Shown: piece after piece, positions 23,701 to 44,100 of the stretch
Numbering within the stretch: position 1 is the stretch's first letter
Layout: each line of letters opens with the position of its first letter
Assembly (NCBI GenBank): GCA_949361645.1
Contig: OX442428.1
Coordinates: forward strand, 815,384-879,383
Direction: 5' to 3'
DNA: 64,000 nt
From: Spongilla lacustris
Lineage: Eukaryota > Porifera > Demospongiae > Spongillida > Spongillidae
Notes under the pieces: generated by a model
Told to the model about the DNA's origin: nothing
Seen by the model: only the letters and a program-made list of their open reading frames with translations
The model's database searches: none
Made by a program: the position numbers and the translations under genes

Positions 23701-24777
23701 TAAATTACCACACGTTTCATTTTTGTTGCATTTCACGATGGAGCTCTGTAAGGGATTTGTATGCAGCGAAACATTGCGGAAGTTGCTAATGAGACACGCG
23801 CAGTCGCGCTTTTCGATTTTTGGGGGGGGGGGGGGTAACTTCCGGTAACTTGTGAGCGCTGTAACATTTGCACCGTAACTGGCGAAGGTACTTCATTTTG
23901 GAATATAGTCAGGCATTCATTTACCATTAATTTAGTACTTGCTGTGCTTCTTCGTGAAGTTCCTATAAGGACTTATGTTGTGTCAAACACAACCAATTAA
24001 TTTGTGACGTCAGAAGGCAAAAGGTCCATTTATTTTTATATATGTGCCTTACGCTCTTACAAAGCACGCCATATTGGCGGGTGTCTAACGCACAATCTAA
24101 CAATAAGGCATTTCTCGAATCAGTGTGACCCTTCAAGATGCTAATGATGTAATCACTGCTCATTAGAATTATTCCTGTCCCGAGTTATGTGAAAATCTAA
24201 ACACTAGAAGGGGCACGGGAGGGGGGAGGGGGAGGGGCACAGGGAGGGGCATGAGGAGGGGGAGGGGCACAAGCTTTTTCTGCAAGTGCACAGTTTCATG
24301 ACATCGGACAAACGCAAAACTATCTTCTCATTCGATAGTTACAACAAGGTTAGCATTCCAATCCTCAGTTGCCCCTTTAAAAATGGGTCGGGTTTTTATA
24401 TGACATCATAATACAGGTCAAATGTTCTGTGTAGTAGCTGCCAGCGCAACTAGCAATAGTGTGGTCTGAGATTAGCACCTGTTGGACTCCTTTACTACAT
24501 AAATGCTCCAGCTTGTGTGGCTGTTTTGCATAGCTAAACCTGACTTATCTTTGTACCAGGGAAGCACTGGCCAACGTTGACAGCCAGGCTGCCATGTTTG
24601 GCTCCTCTCCTCACCTACTGCTGTTCTCCATGGGGAAAAAGGATCCTGATAACTGCAAGAAGGTGCCCAGGACATGTGCTCTTCTGGAGACCATTCCCGC
24701 TATGAGCGGCTGTACACGCGGCCAGGTGAGGAGGAGACTCTAGATGGCTTGGTTACCAAGGTTACAATATCACTTCC

Positions 24778-24808
<31 letters not shown>

Positions 24809-25306
24809 GGTGAAGTTGGTGTTGCTTCGTCCTAAGATGCACATAGCTCCCTTTACTGCCTCCTCAAATACACAGCTTCATTACATCCTTGGTCTGGACC
24901 TTGCATCTCCTCTAGTCATCAGATCTGGTGAAGAAAAGCGGTAAGGGGCGGAGCAAACCTTGGAAGGGGAGGGGCGTGGCAAACCTGGGGAGGCGAAGGG
25001 GCGGGGATGATCTTGGACAGACAGTGAAGGGAGCAGCCATAGGGAAGTTAAGGAAAGTGGAGGGGCGTGGTCAAAGGCTAACCCGGGGGGGGGGGGGGGG
25101 GGGGGGGGGGGGCTTGAGGATGACCTATATACCTTTCTACTCTCTTTTGCTCTAGCTCATTAGAAGAAGGGAAGTCAGTCATCTCCGACTCCTCCTTTGA
25201 ACAGGAGGTGTGGTACCAGAGCGACAGTTTGGGAATCATTCTAACCGCTGACATATGGCACCCGGACCTTACGGAGGCGCAATACAGCAAGCTACCAAAG
25301 CTTTGA
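20730..25306 (+). CDS. ASPH: ASPH-family protein lacking catalytic residues (pseudo-hydroxylase)
   Basis: The six exons are 20730-20814, 20881-22010, 22814-22983, 24560-24725, 24810-24940 and 25156-25306, giving 610 residues with all phases matching. The first intron has a GC donor (AAAG/GCAAGT). Residues 1-51 are a basic cytosolic tail and ~52-71 a type II membrane anchor (LTALLILLLVGTVVYLSVYA). Residues ~75-150 are a Lys/Ser/Pro stalk with PKKSEAS repeats, ~160-440 TPR-like helices, and ~445-610 the Asp/Asn beta-hydroxylase domain. ASPH normally hydroxylates EGF-like domains in the ER lumen using Fe(II) and 2-oxoglutarate. Aligned to human ASPH, iron ligands His679 and His725 are Phe532 and Gln577. 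The 2-oxoglutarate contacts Ser668, Arg688, His690 and Arg735 are Val, His, Ile and Gly. The frame and fold motifs (RGQVK, ADIWHPDLT) are kept, so this looks like a selected non-enzymatic protein. Confidence 0.92.
22505..22765. repeat. 30-bp minisatellite in ASPH-homologue intron 2
   Basis: About 8 units of CCAAGGGTCCATAAGAGGGT plus TACCATGGTA lie here. Intron 2 also holds AAGGGTAAGAAGGCTGGGGA repeats at 22060-22200. Confidence 0.9.
23588..24027. mobile_element. 440-bp inverted-repeat element (MITE) in ASPH-homologue intron 3
   Basis: The end GGACCTTTTGCCTTTGACGT (23588) and the reverse complement of the right end (24006-24027) match over 22 bp except for one inserted base. There is no coding sequence, and poly-G runs lie at 23621 and 23822. 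The flanking bases read AAT and ATT, so a target duplication is not clear. Confidence 0.7.
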
Positions 25307-25989
25307 TGCCGCATTTTGTTATCAAAATTCTACGCGCCCCCGATCGTGGCTCATTACATACACGGCGTCAGAAAATCAGCAGAATTACGTGTTTGTTTAG
25401 ATATGAAATGAAATACCAGTTATATCATAATATGCGTCATTAATTCTTGTTGTACTAGCGTGGGTTGCGCGTACGTGCACAAAAACGTGCCTGTGGCAGT
25501 GCGTGTACTAAAATTCCAAATGCTGGCTGTGCGGATCGCTTGCCTGTTGGCGGCAGTGATATGTGCGGTGGAAAGCCGGCGACCCGTCATCCGCGCGGCT
25601 CCTACTGCAATCAAGACGGGGAACCACGTGGTCGTACTAAGAAGGAACACCACGGCGGACGCACTGCACCACTTTTTGGCAAGGGCGGCGAAACTTTCAG
25701 ATGACGCGACAGTCCACAGATATGTCGAGACAGTGGCAAAGGCGTTCACGATAAAGCTCTCTCCGTATAGTCTTGAAGTGGTTAGTTGGTCTCTTGATAA
25801 TTAAATTCCTGTTATGATACGTGTCTCTCCCAGTTGCGTACCTGGCCCGAAGTGGACTACATCGAAGAGGAACACATGGCATCCGGTACCCAGAGCACCC
25901 AAATACCTTGGCATCTGGATCGCATTGACCAGAGATCCCGCACCCTCGACTATATCTACCAGCCCATAGCAACCGGCGCAGGAGTGGAC

Positions 25990-28046
<2,057 letters not shown>

Positions 28047-29412
28047 GGACGTCTACATTGTAGACTGCGGAATAAATTACTATCACGAGGAGTTCGAGAA
28101 CAGAGCGATATATGCGGGGTACGATGCCGTGGATGTTTACCAGGGACTGAACGGTACTGTCAAAGCACGGAAAGGTATGGACTGCTTTGGGCACGGCACA
28201 CACGTCGCCAGCTTGTGTGGCGGGAAAACCTACGGCTCTGCAAAAGCTGTCCGCCTATTGAGCCTTCGCGCGTTGGACTGTACTAATTCCGCTCCATGGA
28301 GTGTTGTCTTGGACGCCCTCGACTACATAGCTCGTGTCGCTCCTCAGAGTGCAAGGCGTGCTATAGTATCCATGTCGCTGGCGGGAAACTACTTTCAGGC
28401 CATGAACGATGCCGTGCAGCAGCTGTACGCTCTGGGTATCCCGGTCATAGTGGCAGCGTCCAACGGAGGGCTAGACGCCTGCTCTCAAAGCCCCGCCAGT
28501 TCCTTTTATGCCATCACGGTGGGAGGCACTCGAAACGCTGATGGTCTATACGTGAGTACTTCTTTCGGCTCGTGCGTGACCTTACTTTCTCCGGGACAGA
28601 ACATTCTGGGAGCTGACTACACGTGCAATAGTTGTTCACAGTATCTCAGCGGAACGAGCATGGCTACGCCGATCGTGTCCGGAGTAGCGGCGATGCTTCT
28701 GCAGCGAGAGCCATCACTAACTCCTGAGGATCTGAAGGCAAGGTTAGTCTCAACTGCCACCGTAGGAGCAATCGATTTTTCGGACATGCCCGCACAGTAT
28801 AGAAATATTACTCCCAACAAGTTAGTGTACATACCAGGTGCGCGGTATTACTGTGCACATCACGTGACCAATGAGATGTTTTTAACCCTAGGGTCTTGTG
28901 GTGGTATCTACAATGCCTTGAACCAAAGTTATATCTCCTCTCCCAACCATCCTGATCCCTATCCTGGGAAGATCTCCTGTGTTTGGACCATCATGGGATT
29001 AGCTAAAGTTCAGGTCCAGCTCAATGTGACCTTTGTGAACCTGGAAGCTCCATCTGACACTCTGAAGGTTTGCAGCCAGCCTTCCTGCAGTGGTAGCAGT
29101 CTCCTTGCCACACTGACTGGTAACCCTTATATGGCTTGTACCTCTAGTTGACCCCACTGTCCCTTCCATTCCACACAGGCAACCTGGGTAACACCAGCCT
29201 GTTGTATTTTGCACCAAGCAGTGGTGCTTCTCTTTGGATATCACTGCAGATCAATTCAACAAACAGTGCCAATAGAAAGGGATTCAAGGCCTCTTTTATC
29301 AAGTTGTATGACAGGGCAGGTAAATCATGAGAAGGCCCCTACCACAGCTAGCATCTTCCTCTCCTCTCGTCCTATACCATTTACTTTTTGTTTCCTCCTT
29401 TCTTTTACATTC

Positions 29413-29703
29413 CCCATGCCTCACATGTACACCTCCCCACGCCTCACATATGCTCCTCCCCATGCCTCACATGTGCTCCTCCCCATGCCTCACATGTACA
29501 CCTCCCCACGCCTCACATGTACACCTCCCCACGCCTCATGTGCTCCTCCCCATGCCTCACATGTGCTCCTCCCCATGCCCATCTTTCCATGCCTCACATG
29601 TGCTCCTCCCCATGCCTATCACGTGTGCTCCTCCCCATGCCTATCATGTGTGCTCCTCCCCATGCCTATCTTTCCATGCCTCACATGTGCTCCTCCCCAT
29701 GCT
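29413..29703. repeat. 23-bp minisatellite in a copy A intron
   Basis: Units of CTCCCCATGCCTCACATGTG plus CTC or ACAC lie between the CUB exon and the linker exon. The same unit is present in the same intron of copy B (38553-38885), so the array predates that duplication. Confidence 0.9.
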
Positions 29704-31532
29704 CCACCCTTAACCCTTAGTATTCTTACTTTCTGCTTGTGTATTATACCCAACTTGTCATAAGACCTTCCCCAGACCACTTCAACTACAAATCCAACTG
29801 ATCCCCAGTCCAGCCCTTCCCCATCCCCTACCCCAGTACAGATCACCACCACTGTTCCTACAGTGGCATCTACTCATCCCCAGTCCAGCCCTTCCCCACG
29901 GATCACCACCACTGTTCCTACAGTGGCAGCTGGTAAGCTGTTCCTTTGGATTGGGTGCGTGCATTTTAGTGTCATAGGTCGTCCTTGCACTAGAGACGTT
30001 ATTACGTGTGAGCTGACGAGACAATGTGGATGGGAAAAGGAATTTTTTAATTGGCAATTTGATGGCCATTAGTAATAGTCATTGATGAAAATATTCATCG
30101 TTTTCAATACAGCTAGATACTCAGATTTTAATCTTTTTGCAGTTGCCTCATGGACGCTTCTCCATAATGTTTTTGAAAGATGCCTATGTCATCCCTATCC
30201 AAAATTACTTAATTCTGTCCTCTTTCTAGCCTCTTCATTCACCTTTTTAAAAGCTCTAAGGTCTGACCACAGATACCATCTTTCCACGTGCAGTCTTAAT
30301 ACCCAATTAAGCGGCATTAATTAATTTTGACTTGATAAATATTGGTGATTCATTCAAAGAATCTCCAATCCCCAAAGTTAGTTCCTCATTAGTAATTCGT
30401 CTTTAATTAATTTGATACATGTGTCTTTCCGTAGGTCCAAGTGTGTGTTATGTTGACACAAAACTCTTGGTTGAAGTGGACGGCAAAACTATAGATAACA
30501 TTGTTTTAGAGATGATACAGAAAGGGTACAAGGTGGTCTCCATTGCTTCATACCACTCAGGCCCAGCCCTTAGGGCTAACTTTGATGTGCTGTTCTCCAA
30601 CAGCAGCCTGGTGGATACAATTGTGTACGTCCAGATCACAGAGGGTCAGCTTTTGACAATGATCAATGACCTGAGGAGTGATGGCTACTCCTTGTGGAGC
30701 ATCAGCGAGAGAGTCAGGAACTTTGGCAATATCCCGTACTATTCAGGTGTGTTTGGGAAGAATGCAGCGACAGTTGAAACCAAAGTGTACTTGAGGGACA
30801 ACATAACCACCTTCCAGAGCAGGCTGGTGGACCTGCAGGCCAAAGGGTACCAGCTGGTGGCACAGTCGGTGGAAAAGATAGGCCAAGTGTTGGAGGCGTG
30901 CTCAATATACAGGAGGGACAGCAACAGTACAAACACCAAGCCCCTGGCCTGGCAAAGTATCTTCAATGTCTCCTATAGCATTTTTGTGACTATGAACATG
31001 ACCTCTAACCTAGTCCCCATCCACGTTGACACCTACTACCTCAATTATGATGGCAAAGCATTTTTCTCCGCAGTGTTATCAGAACGCACTCCAGAGAGAC
31101 AAGGCCAGTGGTTCCAATATGGCATGAGTGCCACTAGTGTTGCCAGCCAGCTAAACTTGCAAAAGCCAACCTGGGTTCCCTCGTTCTCTCTCGGATACGT
31201 CAATTTTTGGTCCACATCACACTACGTACAGTGGCAGAAAAGAACCTGTTAGTGCCTGCAGCAGTAGCATCTCTTCATGTACTATGTATTAAGTTACTTG
31301 CACACACAAGTAATAAAAAACATTCTCTATGATAAGGTTAGTAGTATAGAATAAATCCAATATGCCACCAACTTTTTCATGAGAATGTTGTATCCCTGCT
31401 TGTTACAGTACTATTTACACTGATTCAAATCATATATGACACTATTTTTGTCACTATTTTTTTGCTAATAAAACAATTAAGTAAGGGAGGTAGTTATTGG
31501 TGAATTATGTTTTGCAAAATGAGGACTTTCAC

Positions 31533-31925
31533 ATCACATGATATCAGTGACTCCCTAGGGATCACATGATGTCAGTGACTCCCTAGGGATCACATGATAT
31601 CAGTGACTCCCTAGGGATCACATGATATCAGTGACTCCCTAGGGATCACATGACTGATGTCAGTGACTCCCTAGGGATCACATGATGTCAGTGACTCCCT
31701 AGGGATCACATGATATCAGTGACTCCCTAGGGATCACATGACTGATGTCAGTGACTCCCCGGCCTAGGATCACATGATATCAGTGACTCCCTAGGGATCA
31801 CATGATGTCAGTGATTCCCTAAGGATGACATGATAAATATTAAATGACTCTCTAAGGATCACATGATATAAATCACTCATCTTAAGGATCACATGATATA
31901 AATCACTCACTTTAAGGATCACACC
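31533..31925. repeat. 27-bp minisatellite 3' of copy A
   Basis: About 12 units of GGATCACATGATATCAGTGA plus CTCCCTA. Related units follow copy B (39175-39420), showing that the 3' flank was duplicated with the gene. Confidence 0.9.
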
Positions 31926-33199
31926 AATTTACAATTAGGATATTGAAAATATACTTCTATGGAGTTCATGTGAACTCAAGACTATACAATTGATTTTTAC
32001 AGAACAGAACAGTTCTGAGTAACATACTGAACTCAAGACTTTACCATTGATTTTCAGTTACAGAACAGGCCATTGAACAGTTCATGGGGTTCTTCAGAAA
32101 ATCCCTAACAGTCCCCATCTCCATGGGCAAATTCAACCCATGTTGGTTTTGGTCTCCTAGGTGAACAGGGGCTGAGTCGATCATGCCAAGTTTACAAGAC
32201 TTTGGCTTGGCTTAGATAGCAGTTACTGATAAAGTAAAGCATCTGCTGTGTATTGTTGATCAGTATAGCCCCACAAGTTGAAGCTGCCGTCCCCTCACCA
32301 CAAAATAAAAATATATATTTAGTCCTCACTCACATAGTCACATAAGTCTTCCAAACCTTTGTGCTCTGTGCATAGGAGTGCCTTCTTCATCATCCGTTAG
32401 GTGTACGTATGGACCATGCCATCAGTGCAGGCAGTTGACAGCTAGCTGCAGCTCTAAACCCTTCATACAAAATAAAAACATGATATTTGATATATAAACT
32501 GACCGTGGCATAACGTTTTTTACCTTTCCATACGACCCTTCCTTTCTGTCCCGGCGAATAAGTATGAGCGGAATAGCCAATTAAAAAAATGGCGATTTTA
32601 AAAGCGTTTGAACACCGCTTCAGAAAATTCGGCGACACACGCCTTTAGTAGAAACAAGTACAACTATCTACATCGTCGTGGCAGTTACATGTATGCAGTT
32701 CCCCCCCCACTTCAATGATTGTAATGTTAACATATACATGTATACAATGTATAATACACACATTACAATGAAAAGGGGCAACAGCGTGACACCAAAACAG
32801 AACAAAGTACTAGTAAGGGGGGAAGGGGCCGCCGTGATGGATCCGACAGCATATCAACTTTACCTTACTAATTTGTGCAGTAAAACGTTAATAATTGAAA
32901 GTGGGGGGGGGGGGGGGGATGCATAAGTGCCGGTCTGAAATAAGTACTTCACTTCAAGACACCTTTTTGTGCGGTACGGCCACGTGATTTTTTATGCCTA
33001 ATGAAGTTCAGGGGAGGTGTTTATTGTACTCAGTGTATAGCAGCATTCAAAAGGGCATTGGTTGTCCGGTTCGATGCAATTCCGGTTCAAAAAATTTGCA
33101 CACGTTCAATGACAGCTGACAGCCGTGACGTACGTATGTATTCGTTATAAATTCTATGACACGCACACAAAAGCACGCCTGTGGCAGTGCGTGTACCAA
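31926..33199. other. Spacer between subtilase copies A and B
   Basis: No supported gene is visible. It includes a poly-C run at 32702, a poly-G run at about 32905, and upstream sequence of copy B from about 33165 that matches the upstream region of copy A (CTGTGGCAGTGCGTGTAC). Confidence 0.6.
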
Positions 33200-39047
<5,848 letters not shown>

Positions 39048-39174
39048 TTCAAATCCTATATGACACTAATGTTTTTTTTTTAAATCGTATTTGTTTTTGC
39101 TAATAAAATGCATGTAAGGGAAATAGTTATTATTCACTGTGAAACTTGTTTTTACAAAAATAGGACTTTCACAT

Positions 39175-39420
39175 GAGATAAACACCTATAAGGATCACAT
39201 GATATCAATGTCTTCCTAAGGATCACATGATATAAATAACTCTCTCAGGATCACATGATATAAATAACTCTCTAAGGATCACATGATATAAATAACTCTC
39301 ACAGGATCACACGATATAAATAACTCTCTCAGGATCACATGATATAAATAACTCTCTAAGGATGATGACTCACCTTAAGGATTACATGATATCAAAGACT
39401 CACCTTAAAAATCACATGAT
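39175..39420. repeat. GGATCACATGATATAAATAA minisatellite
   Basis: About 9 units of 27-29 bp lie 3' of copy B. A few further units appear at 40425-40500. Confidence 0.85.
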
Positions 39421-41144
39421 ATAAACTGCTCCTCATAAGGCAGTGACTTAAGTCACAAATCTTAGTTACTAGAAATTGTTTCATGCAGTCTGTCAAAACT
39501 TATAGTTATCTTTCATGTGCATGGCTAATTATGTAGGCTGATAGGATGGCTACAAAATATATGAATGCTACAAAATCTACTAATCACAACAGGAATGTCC
39601 CCTTCATCATTACATGTATGACAAAGCATTGCATGACCTTGCTCTGTGCATGCTTTCAACCACACATGCACACCACATGAAATTATCTCTGCACATCTGA
39701 TGCAGCTTTGGAGGTGTGGGATCATGTATCATGCAACACAAACTAGGTCCTGGGGGAAAAGTGGAGGTTTACTGGGCTGTTTACAACAAAAGAGCTGTAT
39801 GGGGTGGTCCAGGAAACTCAGGGGAGAATTGTAGGCATATATGCATCACCAATCCCCATACAAGTACATGTACATGTAGTGCATATTAGTGAGGTCACAG
39901 TACCAAAGGCCTTATCAGTATGCAGCAACTGCTGTAGCTAGGCTTGATGTTGGAAAGTGCCTGGTACAGCCAGGAAGGTGTTGTAAAATGAAGTTACAGC
40001 GCTCACAAGTTACTGGCAATTGACTTGAATGGCTTACTAGCTAAATACGTGAAAGTGTAAGCACCAAGGCTAATTGCACAAGGCTGAAGCTTTACCACAT
40101 ACTAGCAAGGATTTAGAACAGTGCACTGTTATACTTATGTTATGCATGCAGTGGTATATGTAAGAGCTAACCCTAATACACATCAAAGTACAAAATTTGC
40201 AAGTAGCACATGTATAATGAAATACACTGTGCTGCTGCGCTGCAATGCAGTGAGCCTTTACCTTACATCATATTCTGATGACTTCACCATCCTATCAGTG
40301 TACATAATCAGCCACAGGAAAGGTAAGTAAACTAAGTTCTGAAAGACCACATGAAACAATTTCTATATTTAGTAACTAAGATTCGTGACTTAAGTCACAA
40401 TACCACCATCAATCTATGATTAAGGATCACATGATATCAATGACTGGCCTTAAGGGTAACATGATATAAATGACTTGTCATAAGGATCACACCAATTTAC
40501 AATCATGATATTGAATATTGAGTATAGAGAAGAGAACAACTTAAACATAAACTATCATTACTGGTCTCCAGAAAATCACTTACATAACAATCACTTTGTT
40601 CCATGCTATAGAGGAAGCACATATATTGCTTCAATTATACACCAAACATTCAACTCCTGTCACTGGTCACTGAGATTGATATCCGAATAAATCAATAAAA
40701 CCTGTATGCATCAACCAGATTTGCACAACTCTAAATGTAAAATGATATGCTGCAATACCCTACCAGGCTTACAGTTCGACCATCATGCCATTGTGGCTGA
40801 CATTCTCTTCGCTAAGAGGCTCAATTATTTGCGTTTGCGGTGCTCTCACCAGGGTCATTAATTAATTTTTTTGTTGATGTATGTAGGCACACATGTGCCT
40901 TGTATAACAATAATAATAATACCAGTAACCCAATAGACACTAGGACTATAGGCCTGATCTGAGCAGAATAGCCCTTGCATTCTGCCTCATCAAGGTGGTT
41001 CCACTACAATAACATGTACATGTATAGTACTTCATGCATGTACCTGTGTTAAAGGACCGGATGCCCTAAAACCATTATAATCATCTGAATGGGGCGTGGT
41101 AACTGAGCTACCCAATCGCTAGCTGCAGTGCTCTCACACGATCA
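39421..41144. other. Spacer between copies B and C
   Basis: No supported gene or RNA gene is seen. Scattered TACATGTA motifs and partial copies of the upstream repeat are present. Confidence 0.55.
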
Positions 41145-44100
41145 ATGTGCTACAAATGTGCGAACCTGATCACCTGGGTCAGCGTGTTGGCGGCAGTGAT
41201 GTGTGCGGTGGAAAGCCGTCGACCCGTCATCCGCGCGGCTCCTACTGCAATCAAGACGGGGAACCACGTGGTCGTACTAAGAAGGAACACCACGGCGGAG
41301 ACACTGCATCACTTTTTGGCAAGGGCGGCGAAACTTTCAGACGACACGAAGGTCCACAGATATGTCGAGACAGTGGCAAAGGCGTTCACGATAAAGCTCT
41401 CTCCGTATAGTCTTGAAGTGGTTAGTTGGTCTTTTGATAATTAAATTCCTGTTGAGATGCTACGTGTCTCTCCCAGTTGCGTCGCTGGCCCGAAGTGGAC
41501 TACATCGAAGAGGAACACATGGCATCCGGTACCCAGAGCACGAAAATACCTTGGGGTATGGATCGTATTGACCAGAGATCCCGCACCCTCGACTATTTCT
41601 ACCAGCCCATAGCAACCGGCGCAGGAGTGGACGTCTACATTGTAGATTGCGGAATAAATTACTATCACGAGGAGTTCGAGAACAGAGCGATATATGCGGG
41701 GTACGATGCCGTGGATGTTTACCAGGGACTGAGCGGTACTGTCAAAGCACGGAAAGGTCTGGACTGCTTTGGACACGGCACACACGTCGCCAGCTTGTGT
41801 GGCGGGAAAACCTACGGCTCTGCAAAAGCTGTCCGCCTATTGAGCCTTCGCGTGCTGGACTGTACTAATTTCGCTCCATGGAGTGTTGTCTTGGACGCCC
41901 TCGACTACGTAGCTCGTGTCGCTCCTCAGAGTGCAAGGCGTGCTATAGTATCCATGTCGCTGGCGGGAAACTACTTTAAGGCCATTAACGATGCCGTGCA
42001 GCACCTGTACTCTCTGGGTATCCCGGTCATAGTGGCAGCGTCCAACGGAGGGCTAGACGCCTGCTCTCAAAGCCCAGCCAGTTCTCAGTACGCCATCACG
42101 GTAGGAGGCACTCGAAACGGTGATGGTCTATACGTGGATACTTCTTTCGGCTCATGCGTGACCTTACTTTCTCCGGGACAGAACATTCTGGGAGCTGACT
42201 ACATGTGCAATAATTGTTCAAAGTATCTCAGCGGAACGAGCATGGCTACTCCGATCGTGTCCGGAGTAGCGGCGATGCTTCTGCAGCGAGAGCCATCACT
42301 AACTCCTGCGAATCTGAAGGCAAAGTTAGTCTCAACTGCCACCGTAGGAGCAATCGATTTTTCGGACATGCCCGCACAGTATAAAGATATTACTCCCAAC
42401 AAGTTAGTGTACATTCCAGGTACGCGGTATTTGCTGTGCATATCACAGGATCAATGAGATGTTTTTACCCCCAGGGTCTTGTGGCGGTATCTACAATGCC
42501 CTGGGCAAAGGACAAATCTCATCTCCAAACTATCCTGATCCCTATCCTGGGAAGATCTCCTGTGTTTGGACCATCATGGGATTAGCCAAAGTTCAGGTCC
42601 AGCTCAATGTGACCTTTGTGAACCTGGAAGCTCCATCTGACACTCTGAAGGTTTGCAGCCAGCCTTCCTGCAGTGGTAGCAGTCTCCTTGCCACACTGAC
42701 TGGTAACCCCTATATAGCTTGTACCTCTAGTTGACCCCACCATACCTGCATTCTTCCTTCCATTCCACACAGGCAACCTGGGTAACACCAGCCTGTTGTA
42801 TTTTGCACCAAGCAGTGGTACTTCTCTTTGGATATCACTGCAGATCAATTCAACAAACAGTGCCAATAGAAAGGGATTCAAGGCCTCTTTTATCAAGTAC
42901 TATGCAGGAACAACAATTACTGGTAAATTCTTTTCATCACCTCTTCACCTATGCCACCCACACCTCTTTACTTATGCCACCCACACCTCTTTACTTATGC
43001 CACCCACACTCTTCACCTATGCCTCTTCACCTATGCCACCACACCCTCCCTACATTCTACATACATTTAGTACCAAACAATGATGGCTTCCCAACCACAC
43101 CTCCACTGGGTACTGCCCTGCCCGTTGATACCCAAATATTCATTGAAGTGGATGGCGCAGACATTGCATATGTGATATCAGAGATGGCAAGGAGAGGCTA
43201 CAAAGTGGTCTCGCTTTCGTCCTACCGATTTGGGTACAACCTTGAAACCACCTTTGATGTGACATTCTCCAACAGCAGTCTGGTGGACACTGTCCCTTAC
43301 ATTCAGCTCACAGAATGCCAGCTCCTAGCTCAGATAGATGGACTGAGAGGTCAGGGGTACTCTGTTGTGAGCATCAGTGGCAGAGTGGCAGCTGATGGCC
43401 TGCTGTATTATACTGGGGTGTTTAGGATAAGTGCTCCTATCATGGAGACCAAAGTGTATCTGCGAGATAGTGTAAGTGTTCACCTTCAGAGACTAGTGGA
43501 CCTAAAGGCTAGCGGCTATCAGCTTGTCGCACAGTCGCTGGAGACAGTCGGTCACGTGGTAGAAGCATGCTCTATTTATACACGGGACATTAGACTGGAC
43601 TACAACATTAGCATCAACACAAAGCCCTTGGACTGGACCAGCTTCTTCAATGCCTCTTTCTACCAGTTTACAGGGAACCTGCTGAGGGCTGTGAGTCGAT
43701 ACAACCCCATCCATGTAGACATGTACTATGGCGCCGACAATCGAAGCTCCCTCTTCTCGGCAGTCCTATTGGGGTACACACAGTCACAGTGGTTCTTATG
43801 GGGTTTGAACTACAGCAGTACTCTGGCTGAGGTTGCTAGCATGAAGCAGTACTGGGAACCCATCATCTCCCTTGGTTACAGCTACTTGGGCAGTGCTGTC
43901 CATTATGTTCAGTGGCAGCAGAAGAGCCCACCTGAGTATGTCATGAATATTGTTAAACCAAAGTCCGGTAAGCTGCACATTAAAGCTTGTGTAGCATGTT
44001 CCTGACCACTGCTTTTGATCTAGTTCCCACGTTGATAACGGGACCACCTCAGACTGCAGTCTCGTGTCCTCCTTCCCGGACTACTAATTACACCTCTCCT

